Below the pieces are notes generated by a model. The model did not search any database and was not told the DNA's origin. It saw only the letters and a program-made list of their open reading frames with translations. This document shows positions 9,677 through 19,107 of a DNA stretch of 64,000 nucleotides, in pieces (the first letter of the stretch is position 1; each line of letters opens with the position of its first letter). Both the position numbers and the translations under genes were made by a program. Origin of the DNA: Halobacillus campisalis (lineage in GTDB: Bacteria; Bacillota; Bacilli; Bacillales; Halobacillaceae); assembly GCF_030345335.1 (NCBI RefSeq), contig NZ_JAPVRC010000001.1, forward strand, positions 186,001 to 250,000, in the 5' to 3' direction.

Positions 9677-11500
9677 ATGGCGCTGATTCAATTAATGCCT
9701 GATCACCTCGCGAACAAAATTGCTGCGGGAGAAGTAGTGGAACGTCCTGCGTCTGTCGTTAAAGAGCTCGTTGAAAATAGTATTGATGCTGGCAGCGGCT
9801 GGGTGGAGATCGAGCTCCATGAAGCAGGGCTCCAAAGGATAAGAATTACAGATAACGGTAATGGGATGGAAGAGGAAGATGCTAAGAAAGCATTCTTCCG
9901 TCATGCTACGAGTAAAATCAAAGATGAAAACGATTTGTTCCACGTACGAACATTAGGTTTCAGGGGAGAGGCGTTAGCAAGTATTGCCGCAGTCAGCCGG
10001 CTCACTATGCAGACTTCACAGGGGCAATCCGCAGGTACGAAGATAGAGCTTGAAGGCGGGAAGATCATCCATGAGGATAAAAGTGATGCGCGTCAGGGTA
10101 CGGACATTATTGTTGACGAGTTGTTTTTCAACACACCTGCCCGCTTGAAATATATGAAAACCATCCATACAGAGCTTGGCCATGTTACAGATTTGCTGAA
10201 TCGTATGGCTTTAGCTCATCCAGAGGTGAAATTCGTTTGTAAGCATAACGATAAAGAATTATTTCGTACGAACGGCCGTGGTGATGTTCTCCAGGTAGCT
10301 GCCAAGATTTATGGTATGAATGTCGCCCGAAAAATGGTGCCGATAAAAGCGGAAACGAAAGACTTTAAAGTAAGTGGTTACATTTGTAAACCAGAAGTCT
10401 ACCGGGCGCAAAGAAGTTATATTTCTACAATCATCAATGGAAGGTATATTCGTAATATAGCTTTGAACAAAGCCATCCTGCAGGGCTACCATACGCTTTT
10501 GCCGATCGGCAAATATCCGATCGTCGTCCTTAACATTGAGATGGACCCTATCTTAGTCGATGTTAATGTTCATCCTGCTAAGTTGGAAGTACGGTTCAGC
10601 AAAGAGAAGGAACTGTTTGATCTGTTGGAGGCAACGATCAAAGATACGTTCAGAAAACAAACACTTATTCCGGAGGTTGAACATAAACAGCCTAAGCCCA
10701 AAAAAGAGTACAATAAACAAGAAATATTGGACTTGTATGAACGTGAGAGGGCTGAGCCGCCCCGTGAACCTGAAATTTCTGACGGTGGAGAGTCTGCTGA
10801 AGTAGGGGAGTCGTTCGGCGAATATAAACGTGAGCAGCAAGAAGTCGTTCATCAAATGGAGCAACCTTTGGATGAACCGATTGAGCCGCCGATCGAAAAT
10901 CCTGGTGTAGAAGAAAAGCGTGTTCCGACGATGCATCCGATCGGTCAACTGCACGGAACATATATCCTTGCTCAAAATGAAGACGGCATGTACATTGTCG
11001 ATCAGCATGCAGCGCAGGAACGTATCAAGTATGAGTTTTTCAGGGATCAAATAGGAGAAGTTGAACATGAGGTACAGGAGTTGTTAGTCCCTATGACCTT
11101 TGATTTTCAAAGGCGTGAAGCTTTGAGAATTGAAGAAATGAAAAGTGATCTGGAAAAAGTAGGGTTGTTTTTTGAGCCTTTCGGTGGTCATAGTTATATT
11201 ATCCGATCGCACCCCCAGTGGTTTCCTAAAGGTTATGAGGAAGAAGTCATTCAGGAAATCGTCGATCAACTGATGTCAGAAGAGAATATCAATATTTCAA
11301 AACTTCGTGAAGAAGCAGCCATTCTCATGTCTTGTAAAAGATCGATCAAAGCCAACCACCATTTGAATCATAACGATATGTTCAAATTGTTAGAGGACTT
11401 GAGAAGCTCGACGGATCCATTCACCTGTCCTCACGGAAGGCCGATCATCGTTTTTTTCTCAGAATATGAAATGGAAAAAATGTTTAAACGAGTCATGTAA
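9677..11500 (+). CDS. mutL: DNA mismatch repair endonuclease MutL
   Basis: MutL couples mismatch recognition to strand incision. The 607 residues show an N-terminal GHKL ATPase (ENSIDAG near 33-39, [17 protein letters not shown]) and a C-terminal dimerisation/endonuclease domain with the metal motif [12 protein letters not shown] (442-453), [11 protein letters not shown] and TCPHGRP. These are the marks of nicking MutL in Dam-less bacteria. ATG 9677 follows AAAGGAGGT. The linker (about 340-430) is acidic and low in complexity. It is co-transcribed with mutS. Confidence 0.97.
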   Translation: MALIQLMPDHLANKIAAGEVVERPASVVKELVENSIDAGSGWVEIELHEAGLQRIRITDNGNGMEEEDAKKAFFRHATSKIKDENDLFHVRTLGFRGEALASIAAVSRLTMQTSQGQSAGTKIELEGGKIIHEDKSDARQGTDIIVDELFFNTPARLKYMKTIHTELGHVTDLLNRMALAHPEVKFVCKHNDKELFRTNGRGDVLQVAAKIYGMNVARKMVPIKAETKDFKVSGYICKPEVYRAQRSYISTIINGRYIRNIALNKAILQGYHTLLPIGKYPIVVLNIEMDPILVDVNVHPAKLEVRFSKEKELFDLLEATIKDTFRKQTLIPEVEHKQPKPKKEYNKQEILDLYERERAEPPREPEISDGGESAEVGESFGEYKREQQEVVHQMEQPLDEPIEPPIENPGVEEKRVPTMHPIGQLHGTYILAQNEDGMYIVDQHAAQERIKYEFFRDQIGEVEHEVQELLVPMTFDFQRREALRIEEMKSDLEKVGLFFEPFGGHSYIIRSHPQWFPKGYEEEVIQEIVDQLMSEENINISKLREEAAILMSCKRSIKANHHLNHNDMFKLLEDLRSSTDPFTCPHGRPIIVFFSEYEMEKMFKRVM

Positions 11501-11518
11501 TCGTTCAAAAATAAATAT

Positions 11519-11555
11519 AAGCATGCTCCCTTTGATAGGGGGCATGCTTTTTTAT
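11519..11555 (+). terminator. Terminator after mutL, probably bidirectional
   Basis: A 13-bp stem (11519-11531 with 11537-11549, one G-T pair) around a 5-nt loop is followed by a T run on the plus strand. It sits between convergent mutL and the XRE regulator gene and could serve both. Confidence 0.88.
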
Positions 11556-11570
11556 GTTTACATAATTAAT

Positions 11571-11930
11571 TTATGAAGGGTGCTTTTGCTGAAGAAGAAA
11601 GCGAAAGTAGTTTTCTATCTGGTTGATTTCATCTGCTTGCACTTTAAGCCAAGATTGTTTATCAAAAATGACTGACCGGTCAAAACCTTTGTCTTTAAGG
11701 AATTGTTTAATTTCTCTCATTTCATCTTCTTTTTCATCACTGAGTCCAAGTAAATAATCGGCCGTTGTATGAAGGGCGTGGGCGATTTTAGACAAATCTT
11801 CAAGATCGGGCGAGGTATATTGTCTTTCCCAGTTCGATACGACTTGCGGAGAGACCCCAACTTTTTCAGCTAACATCGTTTGAGTCAGGCGGCGTTTTTT
11901 TCGCAATGAACGAATTCTTTGATTAACCAC
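11571..11930 (-). CDS. XRE-family transcriptional regulator
   Basis: The 119-residue protein has an N-terminal lambda-repressor-like HTH (residues about 5-62: RIRSLRKKRRLTQTMLAEKV, SPQVVSNWERQYTSPDLEDL, TTADYLLGLSD) and a short C-terminal helical tail (REIKQFLKDKGFDRSVIF...) likely for oligomerisation. The start is GTG at 11928-11930 behind AAGGAGGAG on the minus strand; the nearby ATG is out of frame. It is divergent from miaA. The intergenic region carries four regularly spaced operators (see the array entry), one overlapping its own -35, which suggests autoregulation. Its target genes and signal are unknown to me; B. subtilis has no equivalent here. Confidence 0.85.
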   Translation of the reverse strand: MVNQRIRSLRKKRRLTQTMLAEKVGVSPQVVSNWERQYTSPDLEDLSKIAHALHTTADYLLGLSDEKEDEMREIKQFLKDKGFDRSVIFDKQSWLKVQADEINQIENYFRFLLQQKHPS

Positions 11931-11951
11931 TTCATACTCCTCCTTTTCTCT

Positions 11952-11979
11952 ATATTACCACAAAACTAACGAATGTCGA
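11952..11979 (-). promoter_or_regulatory. Candidate promoter of the XRE regulator gene
   Basis: On the minus strand TCGACA (complement of 11974-11979) and TGGTAATAT, an extended -10 (hexamer 11952-11957), are 16 bp apart. The -35 lies inside the first 19-bp operator, so binding there would block it. Confidence 0.45.
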
Positions 11980-12049
11980 TATACAAACTAACGAAATCTT
12001 TTAGTTATACTAACGGGATTCGTTAGTTAAGTTAACGAATTCCGTTAGT
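11965..12049. promoter_or_regulatory. Array of four 19-bp operators at 22-bp period
   Basis: Four sites of form ACTAACG-N5-CGTTAGT start at 11965, 11987, 12009 and 12031, exactly 22 bp apart. Site 3 (ACTAACGGGATTCGTTAGT) is a perfect palindrome in its half-sites. Site 4 has left half GTTAACG and a perfect right half. Sites 1 and 2 have perfect left halves and degenerate right halves (CGATATA, TTTTAGT). The array fills the space between the divergent XRE gene and miaA. Spacing of about two helical turns puts all sites on one DNA face, as for cooperative binding. Binding by the adjacent XRE protein is inferred. Confidence 0.75.
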
Positions 12050-12084
12050 TTCAGCCTTGAGGTATGATTCCAAAGCGGTTCATG

Positions 12085-12090
12085 TATAAT
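12085..12090 (+). promoter_or_regulatory. Candidate -10 of miaA promoter
   Basis: TATAAT lies 32 bp before the miaA start. There is no good -35 at 16-18 bp, so the promoter might need an activator; the operator array ends 35 bp upstream of it. Confidence 0.4.
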
Positions 12091-12121
12091 GGGAAGTGAA
12101 TAAAATAAAGGGGGGATTTAT

Positions 12122-13057
12122 TTGAAACCTTCAGTAGTCAGCGTAGTCGGTCCAACAGCCGTCGGTAAGTCAGAATTAGCTGTGAATATAGCTGAAACAT
12201 TCAATGGAGAAATCATTAGTGGAGATTCTATGCAGATTTATCGAAGGATGGATATAGGTACGGCTAAAATCACCAAAGAAGAAATGCGTGGAATCCCTCA
12301 TCATATGATTGATATTAAAGATCCAGAAGAATCTTTTTCAGCGGCAGAATTTCAACTGAAAGTTCGGTCATTGATAGAGGAAATAACAAATCGCAATCGT
12401 CTGCCTATCATAGTGGGTGGCACTGGTCTTTACATACAGGCAGCATTGTACGATTTTAATTTTTCTGATCATGAAAGGGATCGGACTATATATCGAGAAC
12501 TGGAAAAAGAGGCAGCTGAACGTGGAATAGATGCAATTTATCAACGGCTTAAGGAAGTGGATCCAAAACAAGCGGATAAGATCCATCCAAACAATGAGCG
12601 AAGAGTACTGCGTGCGCTCGAAGTTTATGAGAAGACAGGCCAAACGATGAGCGGTTATCAGGCGGATCAAAAAGGAGATTCTCCTTTTACCCCTATACTG
12701 ATCGGATTGGAAATGGGTCGAACGGAGCTATATGAAAGGATTAACTACCGCGTCGACCTCATGATTGAACAAGGGTTAGAAGTGGAAGTACGCTCCCTTT
12801 TCGATGAAGGTTTGGAAAACAGTCAATCGATGAAAGCGATAGGCTATAAAGAGTTCATTCCTTATTTTAAGGGTGAATATTCTTATGAGCGTGCCATAGA
12901 GCTGTTGAAGAGAAACTCCAGGAGATATGCAAAGCGTCAGTTCACCTATTTTAGAAATAAGCTGAATGTCAATTGGTATGCGGTGCAGCCGAACGAAAAA
13001 AATGATAAAATTGAAAAAATCTTGCGAGATTTAGCAGGAATGCTCGAAGAAACCTAG
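12122..13057 (+). CDS. miaA: tRNA dimethylallyltransferase
   Basis: MiaA transfers the dimethylallyl group to A37 of UNN-reading tRNAs; MiaB (4045-5616) then methylthiolates it. The 311 residues begin with the P-loop GPTAVGKS (10-17) and include SGDSMQIYRRMDIGTAKI, GGTGLYIQA and the C-terminal RRYAKRQFTYFRN tRNA-binding stretch. The start codon is TTG 12122 behind AAAGGGGGGA. As in B. subtilis it is directly followed by hfq. Regulation may involve the upstream operator array. Confidence 0.95.
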   Translation: MKPSVVSVVGPTAVGKSELAVNIAETFNGEIISGDSMQIYRRMDIGTAKITKEEMRGIPHHMIDIKDPEESFSAAEFQLKVRSLIEEITNRNRLPIIVGGTGLYIQAALYDFNFSDHERDRTIYRELEKEAAERGIDAIYQRLKEVDPKQADKIHPNNERRVLRALEVYEKTGQTMSGYQADQKGDSPFTPILIGLEMGRTELYERINYRVDLMIEQGLEVEVRSLFDEGLENSQSMKAIGYKEFIPYFKGEYSYERAIELLKRNSRRYAKRQFTYFRNKLNVNWYAVQPNEKNDKIEKILRDLAGMLEET

Positions 13058-13096
13058 AATGGTAATACTATAGATAGATATAGAGGAGGAAGATGT

Positions 13097-13324
13097 ATGG
13101 CTCAGTCAGTTAATATCCAAGACAATTATTTAAATCAACTAAGAAAAGAACGGATGCAAGTGACCGTCTTTTTGCTTAATGGCTTCCAATTAAGAGGAGT
13201 TGTTAAAGCTTTCGATAATTTTACGGTTCTACTCGAAACCGATGGAAAACAACAGTTAATCTTCAAACACGCGATTTCGACGTTTGCACCCGCTAAAAAT
13301 ATTGCGCTGGATAAAGAACAATAA
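13097..13324 (+). CDS. hfq: RNA chaperone Hfq
   Basis: The 75-residue Sm-like protein forms a hexamer that binds U-rich RNA. Sm1 ([20 protein letters not shown]) and Sm2 ([11 protein letters not shown]) are intact. The C-terminus is very short, as in Gram-positive Hfq. ATG follows GAGGAGGAAG. It lies 39 bp after miaA, the usual pairing, and is closed by a strong terminator. Confidence 0.96.
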   Translation: MAQSVNIQDNYLNQLRKERMQVTVFLLNGFQLRGVVKAFDNFTVLLETDGKQQLIFKHAISTFAPAKNIALDKEQ

Positions 13325-13329
13325 TCAAG

Positions 13330-13364
13330 AAAGCGAGCTCCTAACATGGTGCTCGCTTTTTTTG
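13330..13364 (+). terminator. Terminator after hfq
   Basis: AAAGCGAGC (13330-13338) pairs with GCTCGCTTT (13351-13359), followed by T residues. It ends miaA-hfq. Confidence 0.88.
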
Positions 13365-13401
13365 TAGGGAGATCATTATATCCTTCTTGGGCTTATGTCA
13401 C

Positions 13402-13430
13402 GCATTTATCATTTCAGCGTATGATACATG
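13402..13430 (+). promoter_or_regulatory. Possible sigma-E promoter of spoVK
   Basis: GCATTTAT (13402-13409) and GATACATG (13423-13430) with 13 bp between them resemble sigma-E -35 and -10 elements. spoVK is a mother-cell sigma-E gene in B. subtilis, and this lies between the hfq terminator and the spoVK ribosome binding site. Confidence 0.4.
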
Positions 13431-13449
13431 GAAGCAAGGAGGGATTTCT

Positions 13450-14382
13450 GTGAGTCAGCAAGCAAGGATAGCCCGCCAGGGGACGATCAATATAATTCTT
13501 AAGGATAGTTACCGTCACTCTGATGCGGCCGCGCTGGAGAAAAATCAGGAGAAGGTTCAAGTTCCTTATTTCCGTACAATAGACGGCTACTTTTCTTCTA
13601 TAATTGGAATGGAAGGTTTGAAGCTTCAAATGAAAGAAATCTACGCCCAGCTCTTTATTGAGCAAAAAAGGCAAGAGGTGGGCCTGAAAAATAATCGTCA
13701 AGTGCTGCACATGATTTTTAAAGGAAACCCCGGTACAGGGAAGACGACAGTGGCCAGAAGAGTAGCTGAACTATTCAAAGAAATGAATGTCCTCGAGAGC
13801 GGTCATTTCATCGAAGTCGACCGCAGCGAGCTTGTTGGTGAATATATTGGTCATACCGCCCAAAAGACGAAAGAATTGATTAAAAAGGCGATGGGTGGAG
13901 TGTTATTCATCGATGAAGCTTATTCTCTAGCGCGGGGCGGGGAAAAAGATTTTGGTAAAGAGGCGATTGATACGATTGTTAAATGTATGGAAGATCATCA
14001 TGATCAATTGATCATTATATTAGCGGGGTACCCATTTGAAATGGAAGAGTTCTTAGGAACCAATCCAGGTTTGGCTTCTAGATTTCCAATTCAGCTTGAA
14101 TTTCAAGATTATTCCGCTGATGAACTTAGGGACATTGCCAAAGTGATGCTTCTTGAAAAAGATTACAGGCTGACACCAGAAGCCGAGAGAAAACTTTGTC
14201 ACCATCTTTCGCTTCTCCATCATGATCCTCCGAGAAATTTCTCCAATGCCCGATATGTGAGGAATGTTATAGAAGAAGCCATAAGAAAGCATGCTTATCG
14301 ACTGGCTAATCGGGTAGACTGGGATAAAAAGGACTTAATGTTACTTGAGCCTGGAGACTTTCATTTAACGTTTGATAAATAA
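13450..14382 (+). CDS. spoVK: Stage V sporulation protein K (AAA+ ATPase)
   Basis: SpoVK is a CbbX-family AAA+ ATPase needed for spore maturation. The 310-residue product has Walker A GNPGTGKTT (92-100), Walker B GVLFIDEAYSL, the sensor stretch IILAGYPFEMEEFLGTNPGL and the arginine-rich SRFPIQLEF. GTG 13450 is chosen because AAGGAGGG precedes it; an upstream in-frame extension would overlap the likely promoter. A second, double-domain relative lies at 32760-35024. Confidence 0.93.
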   Translation: MSQQARIARQGTINIILKDSYRHSDAAALEKNQEKVQVPYFRTIDGYFSSIIGMEGLKLQMKEIYAQLFIEQKRQEVGLKNNRQVLHMIFKGNPGTGKTTVARRVAELFKEMNVLESGHFIEVDRSELVGEYIGHTAQKTKELIKKAMGGVLFIDEAYSLARGGEKDFGKEAIDTIVKCMEDHHDQLIIILAGYPFEMEEFLGTNPGLASRFPIQLEFQDYSADELRDIAKVMLLEKDYRLTPEAERKLCHHLSLLHHDPPRNFSNARYVRNVIEEAIRKHAYRLANRVDWDKKDLMLLEPGDFHLTFDK

Positions 14383-14465
14383 TCTGACAACACGGATATA
14401 TATATAGATCGTAATTTTTTTGGTAAGATAAGAAAAGTCGTCTCAAGTAGAAGGTGGTAGAAATT

Positions 14466-15701
14466 TTGGAAAAAGAACAAGTTATCTTAGTGGCAAGAAA
14501 AGACCCGAGGCAGGACGAAACTCGTTTTGATTCTTCTTTAAACGAGCTTCGGTCCCTTGCAGAAACGGCTGGAGGAGAAGTGTGCAGAGTAGCTGTCCAG
14601 AATCGGGACCGTATCCATCCAGCCACTTACATTGGTGAAGGAAAGCTCGTGGAAATTAAAGAAATGGCTGATCAAGAGGATGTTCAGCTTGTTATATTCA
14701 ATGATGAGCTCTCACCTGGTCAGTTGCGAAACATAGCTGACAAACTTGAACGAAGAGTCATTGACCGGAGTCAGTTGATTTTAGATATCTTCGCGGGCCG
14801 GGCACGAACGAAAGAAGGGAAGCTGCAAGTAGAGTTAGCTCAGCTTCAATATCTGCTTCCAAGACTCGCAGGTCAAGGTGCTGAACTTTCCCGTCTGGGT
14901 GGCGGCATTGGGACGAGAGGACCAGGGGAAACTAAGCTTGAAACAGACCGACGTCATATCCAGCGTAAGATTGATGATATTAAACGACGTCTAAAAATTG
15001 TCGTGCGGCAGCGAGACCAATATAGAAAACGCAGGGATGAGAACTTCGCTTTCCAAATAGCGATTGTAGGGTACACGAATGCTGGGAAATCTACTTTCTT
15101 CAACCGTGTGACTCAAAGCGATACCTTTGAAGAAGATTTACTGTTTGCCACCCTTGATCCATTGACAAGGCAGGTCAGCCTCCCTTCTGGGTTTGAAGCG
15201 TTAGTTTCAGATACAGTAGGCTTTATACAAGATTTGCCGACAACGCTTATCGCTTCTTTTCGTTCAACACTCGAAGAAGTAACCGAGGCTGATTTTATTC
15301 TTCATATGGTGGATGCTTCTCACCCGGATCATATCGAGCAAGAAAAAACGGTGACTAAGCTGTTAGAAGATTTGGGGGCGAGCCATCTTCCCTCCCTGAC
15401 TGTATATAATAAGAGTGATTTGGTGGAGGGGGATTTCATACCACATGCCTTTCCTTCGATAACAGTCAGTGTGAAGCGGCCGGCTGATAATCAAAAAATC
15501 AAAACTAAGATTGAAGCAGTCTTAAAAGATGAATGGCAATCCTATGATGTTTTTGTGCATGCATCAGAAGGCAAAAAGCTTCAAAGTCTAAAAGCGCAGA
15601 CCATCGTAACCCTATTAGAATTTTCGGAAGAGAAAGAAGGATATATCGTTAAAGGTTATATCCACCCCCAACATCCCATTAGATCAAGTTTACAAAGTTA
15701 G
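14466..15701 (+). CDS. hflX: GTPase HflX
   Basis: HflX is a ribosome-binding GTPase that splits stalled or hibernating 70S ribosomes. The protein (411 residues) has the N-terminal glycine-rich HflX domain (LPRLAGQGAELSRLGGGIG), a helical linker, then the G domain with GYTNAGKST, DTVGFIQDLP and NKSD. TTG 14466 has AGGTGG nine bases upstream; GTG 14454, four codons earlier and in frame, is the alternative and coincides with that ribosome binding site. ynbB follows 14 bp later. Confidence 0.93.
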   Translation: MEKEQVILVARKDPRQDETRFDSSLNELRSLAETAGGEVCRVAVQNRDRIHPATYIGEGKLVEIKEMADQEDVQLVIFNDELSPGQLRNIADKLERRVIDRSQLILDIFAGRARTKEGKLQVELAQLQYLLPRLAGQGAELSRLGGGIGTRGPGETKLETDRRHIQRKIDDIKRRLKIVVRQRDQYRKRRDENFAFQIAIVGYTNAGKSTFFNRVTQSDTFEEDLLFATLDPLTRQVSLPSGFEALVSDTVGFIQDLPTTLIASFRSTLEEVTEADFILHMVDASHPDHIEQEKTVTKLLEDLGASHLPSLTVYNKSDLVEGDFIPHAFPSITVSVKRPADNQKIKTKIEAVLKDEWQSYDVFVHASEGKKLQSLKAQTIVTLLEFSEEKEGYIVKGYIHPQHPIRSSLQS

Positions 15702-15715
15702 GAAGAGGCATCGTT

Positions 15716-16939
15716 ATGGAACAGCTCATTCATAAAGTAGAAGAAATAATACAACCCCAACATAAAAAAGTACAAGCTATTGTAGAAGCGAACCAGGAAA
15801 AAGTGCTGGATGCTTTTCAAAAACTGAAAATATCTGACTCTCATTTCAACCCGACCACAGGGTATGGATATGATGACTTCGGTCGAGATGGTTTAGAAGC
15901 GCTGTACGCTGAAATTTTTAAAGCAGAAGATGCCATTGTAAGGTCTCAGTTGATCTCTGGCACGCATGCGATTACAACAGCACTATTCGGAGTACTCCGT
16001 CCTTCAGACGAACTGCTCTACATCTCTGGTAAACCATATGATACGCTCGAAGAAGTCATCGGTGCTTCAAGCGATCGAGATAAAGGATCGTTAAAGGATT
16101 TTGGAGTCACGTATCGATCTGTACCTCTAAGAGAGGATGGACAGATAAACAAGGACGAAGTGGAAGAGGCTGTAAATGATCGTACGAAGGTAGTGGCCAT
16201 CCAGCGCTCTAAGGGCTATGCGGATCGCCCGTCCTTCACGATTAAGGAAATTGAAGAAATTATCGAATTCATTCGTTCCATTAACGAGAAAGTGATTATT
16301 TTTGTAGATAATTGCTACGGAGAATTCGTTGAAACGAAAGAACCTTTAGAAGCGGGAGCAGACCTGATTGCCGGATCGTTAATAAAAAATCCGGGTGGTG
16401 GGTTGGCGAGAGTGGGCGGCTACATCGCCGGCCATGCAGACCTGATTGAATTATGCGGTTATCGTTTGACTGCTCCAGGGTTAGGAAGAGAAACAGGCCC
16501 CAGCTTAAATACATTACAGGAAATGTACCAGGGAATTTTCCTGGCTCCTCATGTAGTAGGCGAAGCTTTGAAAGGAGCGGTGTTTACGGCTAAATTGCTG
16601 CACGAATTAGGATTCAACACATCACCAGCTTACGATGCTTATCGAACGGACCTTATTCAGTCGGTCAACTTTAATACGGCCGAGCAGATGATCAGTTTTT
16701 GTCAGTCGATCCAGGCAGCTTCCCCGATTAACTCACATGTAACGCCTCATCCCGGCCCCATGCCAGGCTATGAGAGTGAAGTAATTATGGCAGCTGGAAC
16801 CTTTATTCAAGGTGCAAGCCTGGAGCTGACAGCGGACGGGCCGATCAGACCTCCATATATGGCATTTGTACAGGGAGGGTTAACTTACGCTCATGTAAAG
16901 TTGGCTGTAACAAAGGCTGTTATGAATTCGGTTACATAA
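15716..16939 (+). CDS. ynbB: YnbB, PLP-dependent Cys/Met-metabolism-type lyase family protein
   Basis: This protein of 407 residues belongs to the family often labelled aluminium resistance protein or methionine gamma-lyase-like. It has a fold-type I PLP enzyme layout: SGTHAITTALFGVLRP, VDNCYGEFVE and the lysine motif IAGSLIKNPGGGLARVGGYI. The true substrate is not established. It is co-transcribed with hflX (14-bp gap) and precedes glnR, as in B. subtilis. Confidence 0.9.
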   Translation: MEQLIHKVEEIIQPQHKKVQAIVEANQEKVLDAFQKLKISDSHFNPTTGYGYDDFGRDGLEALYAEIFKAEDAIVRSQLISGTHAITTALFGVLRPSDELLYISGKPYDTLEEVIGASSDRDKGSLKDFGVTYRSVPLREDGQINKDEVEEAVNDRTKVVAIQRSKGYADRPSFTIKEIEEIIEFIRSINEKVIIFVDNCYGEFVETKEPLEAGADLIAGSLIKNPGGGLARVGGYIAGHADLIELCGYRLTAPGLGRETGPSLNTLQEMYQGIFLAPHVVGEALKGAVFTAKLLHELGFNTSPAYDAYRTDLIQSVNFNTAEQMISFCQSIQAASPINSHVTPHPGPMPGYESEVIMAAGTFIQGASLELTADGPIRPPYMAFVQGGLTYAHVKLAVTKAVMNSVT

Positions 16940-16978
16940 ACCCTCGTTGCTTAAGTTGGAATGTTTGGAAAATTCGGA

Positions 16979-17027
16979 TGTAAACTTTCGTCACATATGT
17001 TGACATATGACCTCCTTACCGTATAAT
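16979..17027 (+). promoter_or_regulatory. glnRA promoter with GlnR/TnrA boxes
   Basis: TTGACA (17000-17005) and TATAAT (17022-17027) with a 16-bp spacer form a near-consensus sigma-A promoter. A perfect GlnR/TnrA box (TGTNA-N7-TNACA) is at 16979-16995, and a one-mismatch box (CGTCA-N7-TGACA) at 16989-17005 overlaps the -35. This arrangement predicts feedback repression of glnRA by GlnR in nitrogen excess. Confidence 0.88.
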
Positions 17028-17062
17028 TAAGATAGAATTTTGTTATTGGGGGTGGCTAATCG

Positions 17063-17467
17063 ATGAGTGATGAAATTCGTCGTTCTATGCCGTTATTCCC
17101 GATGGGGATTGTCCAATCTTTGACTGATCTTTCAGCCCGGCAAATCAGATATTACGAGCAGCATCAGCTAGTTACACCCGCTCGCTCTGAGGGTAACCGC
17201 CGGCTTTTTTCTTTCAATGATGTAGATCGTCTGCTTGAGATCAAAGCTTTGATTGAAAAAGGAGTTAACATGGCTGGAATTAAGCAAGTGTTAGCGATTT
17301 CCCAACAGCCGGAGAATGACAAATACGATGAGAAGCAAGTGGAAGAGGTTCGCAGTGAGCTTACTGATCGAGAGCTTCGTCGTATGTTGCAGCAAGAGTT
17401 GTTCACCGCAGGGAGACAAGGAAAGATGAGTTTAAGACAGGGAGAAATGTCAAGATTCTTCCATTAA
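17063..17467 (+). CDS. glnR: Glutamine synthetase repressor GlnR
   Basis: GlnR is a 134-residue MerR-family repressor: winged HTH at residues 12-75 ([40 protein letters not shown]) and a C-terminal tail ([12 protein letters not shown]) that senses feedback-inhibited glutamine synthetase. ATG follows GGGGGTGG. It lies 24 bp before glnA in the classic autoregulated glnRA operon; the boxes upstream fit this. Confidence 0.96.
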   Translation: MSDEIRRSMPLFPMGIVQSLTDLSARQIRYYEQHQLVTPARSEGNRRLFSFNDVDRLLEIKALIEKGVNMAGIKQVLAISQQPENDKYDEKQVEEVRSELTDRELRRMLQQELFTAGRQGKMSLRQGEMSRFFH

Positions 17468-17491
17468 AAAGTTGTCATAGGAGGAGTAATT

Positions 17492-18823
17492 ATGGGATTA
17501 ACTAGAGAAGAGATTTTTAAAAAGATTGATGAGGAAAATGTAAAATTCATCCGCCTGCAGTTTACTGACATGTTAGGCACTATCAAAAATGTGGAAATTC
17601 CGTTGAGCCAGCTGGATAAAGCCCTTGATGGGATGATGATGTTCGATGGTTCTTCAATTGAAGGATTTGTCCGTATAGAAGAATCTGATATGTACTTAGT
17701 ACCAGACCTCGATACGTTCGTAGTCTTTCCCTGGACTTCAGAAAAAGGGAAAGTTGCACGATTCATTTGTGACATTTATAACCCGGACAAAACACCATTC
17801 GAAGGATGCCCTCGTTATAACTTAAAGCGAAATCTTAAGAAAATGGAAGAGCTTGGCTTCTCAGCATTCAACATCGGTACAGAACCTGAATTCTTCTTAT
17901 TTAAATTAGATGAAAAAGGTAACCCTACAATGGAACTCAATGATAAAGGCGGATATTTCGACTTAGCACCAACGGACTTAGGTGAAAACTGCCGTCGTGA
18001 CATCGTACTTGAGCTTGAGGAAATGGGTTTTGAAATCGAGGCTTCCCACCACGAAGTTGCTCCAGGACAGCATGAGATCGACTTTAAATATTCGGATGCA
18101 GTGAAACACTGTGATGATATTCAAACCTTTAAATTAGCTGTAAAAACCATAGCTCGTCAGCATGGACTGCACGCTACTTTTATGCCGAAACCACTCTTTG
18201 GAGTGAACGGTTCAGGTATGCACACCAACATGTCACTATTCAATGAAAACGGAAATGCGTTTTTCGACGAAAATGGGAAAGAACAATTGTCAGAAGTGGC
18301 TTACCAGTTCACTGCTGGTATCATTAAGCATGCGACGAACTTTACAGCTGTGACGAACCCGACCATCAACTCTTACAAACGTCTTGTTCCTGGTTATGAA
18401 GCACCATGTTACGTAGCCTGGTCTGGTCAGAACCGTAGTCCCCTGGTACGTGTACCTACCTCTCGCGGTCTAAGCACCCGTATAGAAGTGCGTAGTGTAG
18501 ATCCAGCAGCAAACCCATACATGGCTATGGCGGTACTGCTTGCTGCAGGGCTGGATGGCGTAGAGAACAAACTAGAAGCGCCAGCACCAGTAGATCGTAA
18601 TATTTATGTGATGAACAAGAAAGAGCGAGAAGCTCACGGCGTTCAGGATCTTCCTGCAACTCTTTACGATGCACTCGTAGAACTTGAAAAAGATGAAATC
18701 ATGGTACAAGCCCTTGGTGAGCATTTATTCGAACACTTTGTTGAAGCGAAAGAAATCGAATGGGATATGTTCCGTACGCAAGTACACCCGTGGGAAAGAG
18801 AGCAATATCTGCAGACGTATTAA
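17492..18823 (+). CDS. glnA: Type I glutamine synthetase
   Basis: GlnA makes glutamine from glutamate, ammonia and ATP as a dodecamer. The 443 residues contain [10 protein letters not shown], the metal-binding [52 protein letters not shown] and [12 protein letters not shown]. Length is that of the GSI-alpha type in Bacillus. In this group the feedback-inhibited enzyme acts as a signal to GlnR and TnrA. Translated from ATG behind AGGAGG; closed by a strong terminator. Confidence 0.97.
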   Translation: MGLTREEIFKKIDEENVKFIRLQFTDMLGTIKNVEIPLSQLDKALDGMMMFDGSSIEGFVRIEESDMYLVPDLDTFVVFPWTSEKGKVARFICDIYNPDKTPFEGCPRYNLKRNLKKMEELGFSAFNIGTEPEFFLFKLDEKGNPTMELNDKGGYFDLAPTDLGENCRRDIVLELEEMGFEIEASHHEVAPGQHEIDFKYSDAVKHCDDIQTFKLAVKTIARQHGLHATFMPKPLFGVNGSGMHTNMSLFNENGNAFFDENGKEQLSEVAYQFTAGIIKHATNFTAVTNPTINSYKRLVPGYEAPCYVAWSGQNRSPLVRVPTSRGLSTRIEVRSVDPAANPYMAMAVLLAAGLDGVENKLEAPAPVDRNIYVMNKKEREAHGVQDLPATLYDALVELEKDEIMVQALGEHLFEHFVEAKEIEWDMFRTQVHPWEREQYLQTY

Positions 18824-18828
18824 CAACC

Positions 18829-18866
18829 AAAACCCTTGGAGCTCTGAGCTTCAAGGGTTTTTTATT
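18829..18866 (+). terminator. Terminator after glnA
   Basis: A 15-bp stem (18829-18843 with 18847-18861) starting AAAACCCTTG and ending CAAGGGTTTT closes a 3-nt loop and runs into T residues. Confidence 0.9.
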
Positions 18867-19050
18867 GTTTTGATATATTTGATATAAAGGAAAGGTTTCG
18901 ATATTACTGGTATGTATGTACGTATGTAGGATCTATTAAAGTTAATCGTTGATATTGAATATGAAGTAAAACAAAGTGCGAGTGGTAATGGCAATGGAAG
19001 CGATAGATATACTTACTGACTTTATATAAGCATGAGAACAACACCTCTAT
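18867..19050. other. Gene-free stretch between glnA and lexA
   Basis: Between the glnA and lexA terminators there is no supported gene. It contains a tetranucleotide-like run (TATGTATGTACGTATGTA at about 18910-18928) and nothing else I can identify. Confidence 0.5.
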
Positions 19051-19090
19051 CGAAATAAAAAGCCCTGGCGAATAGGCGCCAGGGCTTTTT
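19050..19090 (-). terminator. Terminator after lexA
   Basis: A perfect 14-bp stem (19057-19070 with 19077-19090) around a 6-nt loop, flanked by A and T runs. On the minus strand it follows the lexA stop by 17 bp. Confidence 0.92.
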
Positions 19091-19107
19091 ATTGGGAATG
19101 AATTAAT

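Noticed and set aside
10553-11068. Minus-strand open frame of 171 codons
   Set aside because: It is antisense to the linker and start of the C-terminal domain of mutL, with no family resemblance or ribosome binding site.
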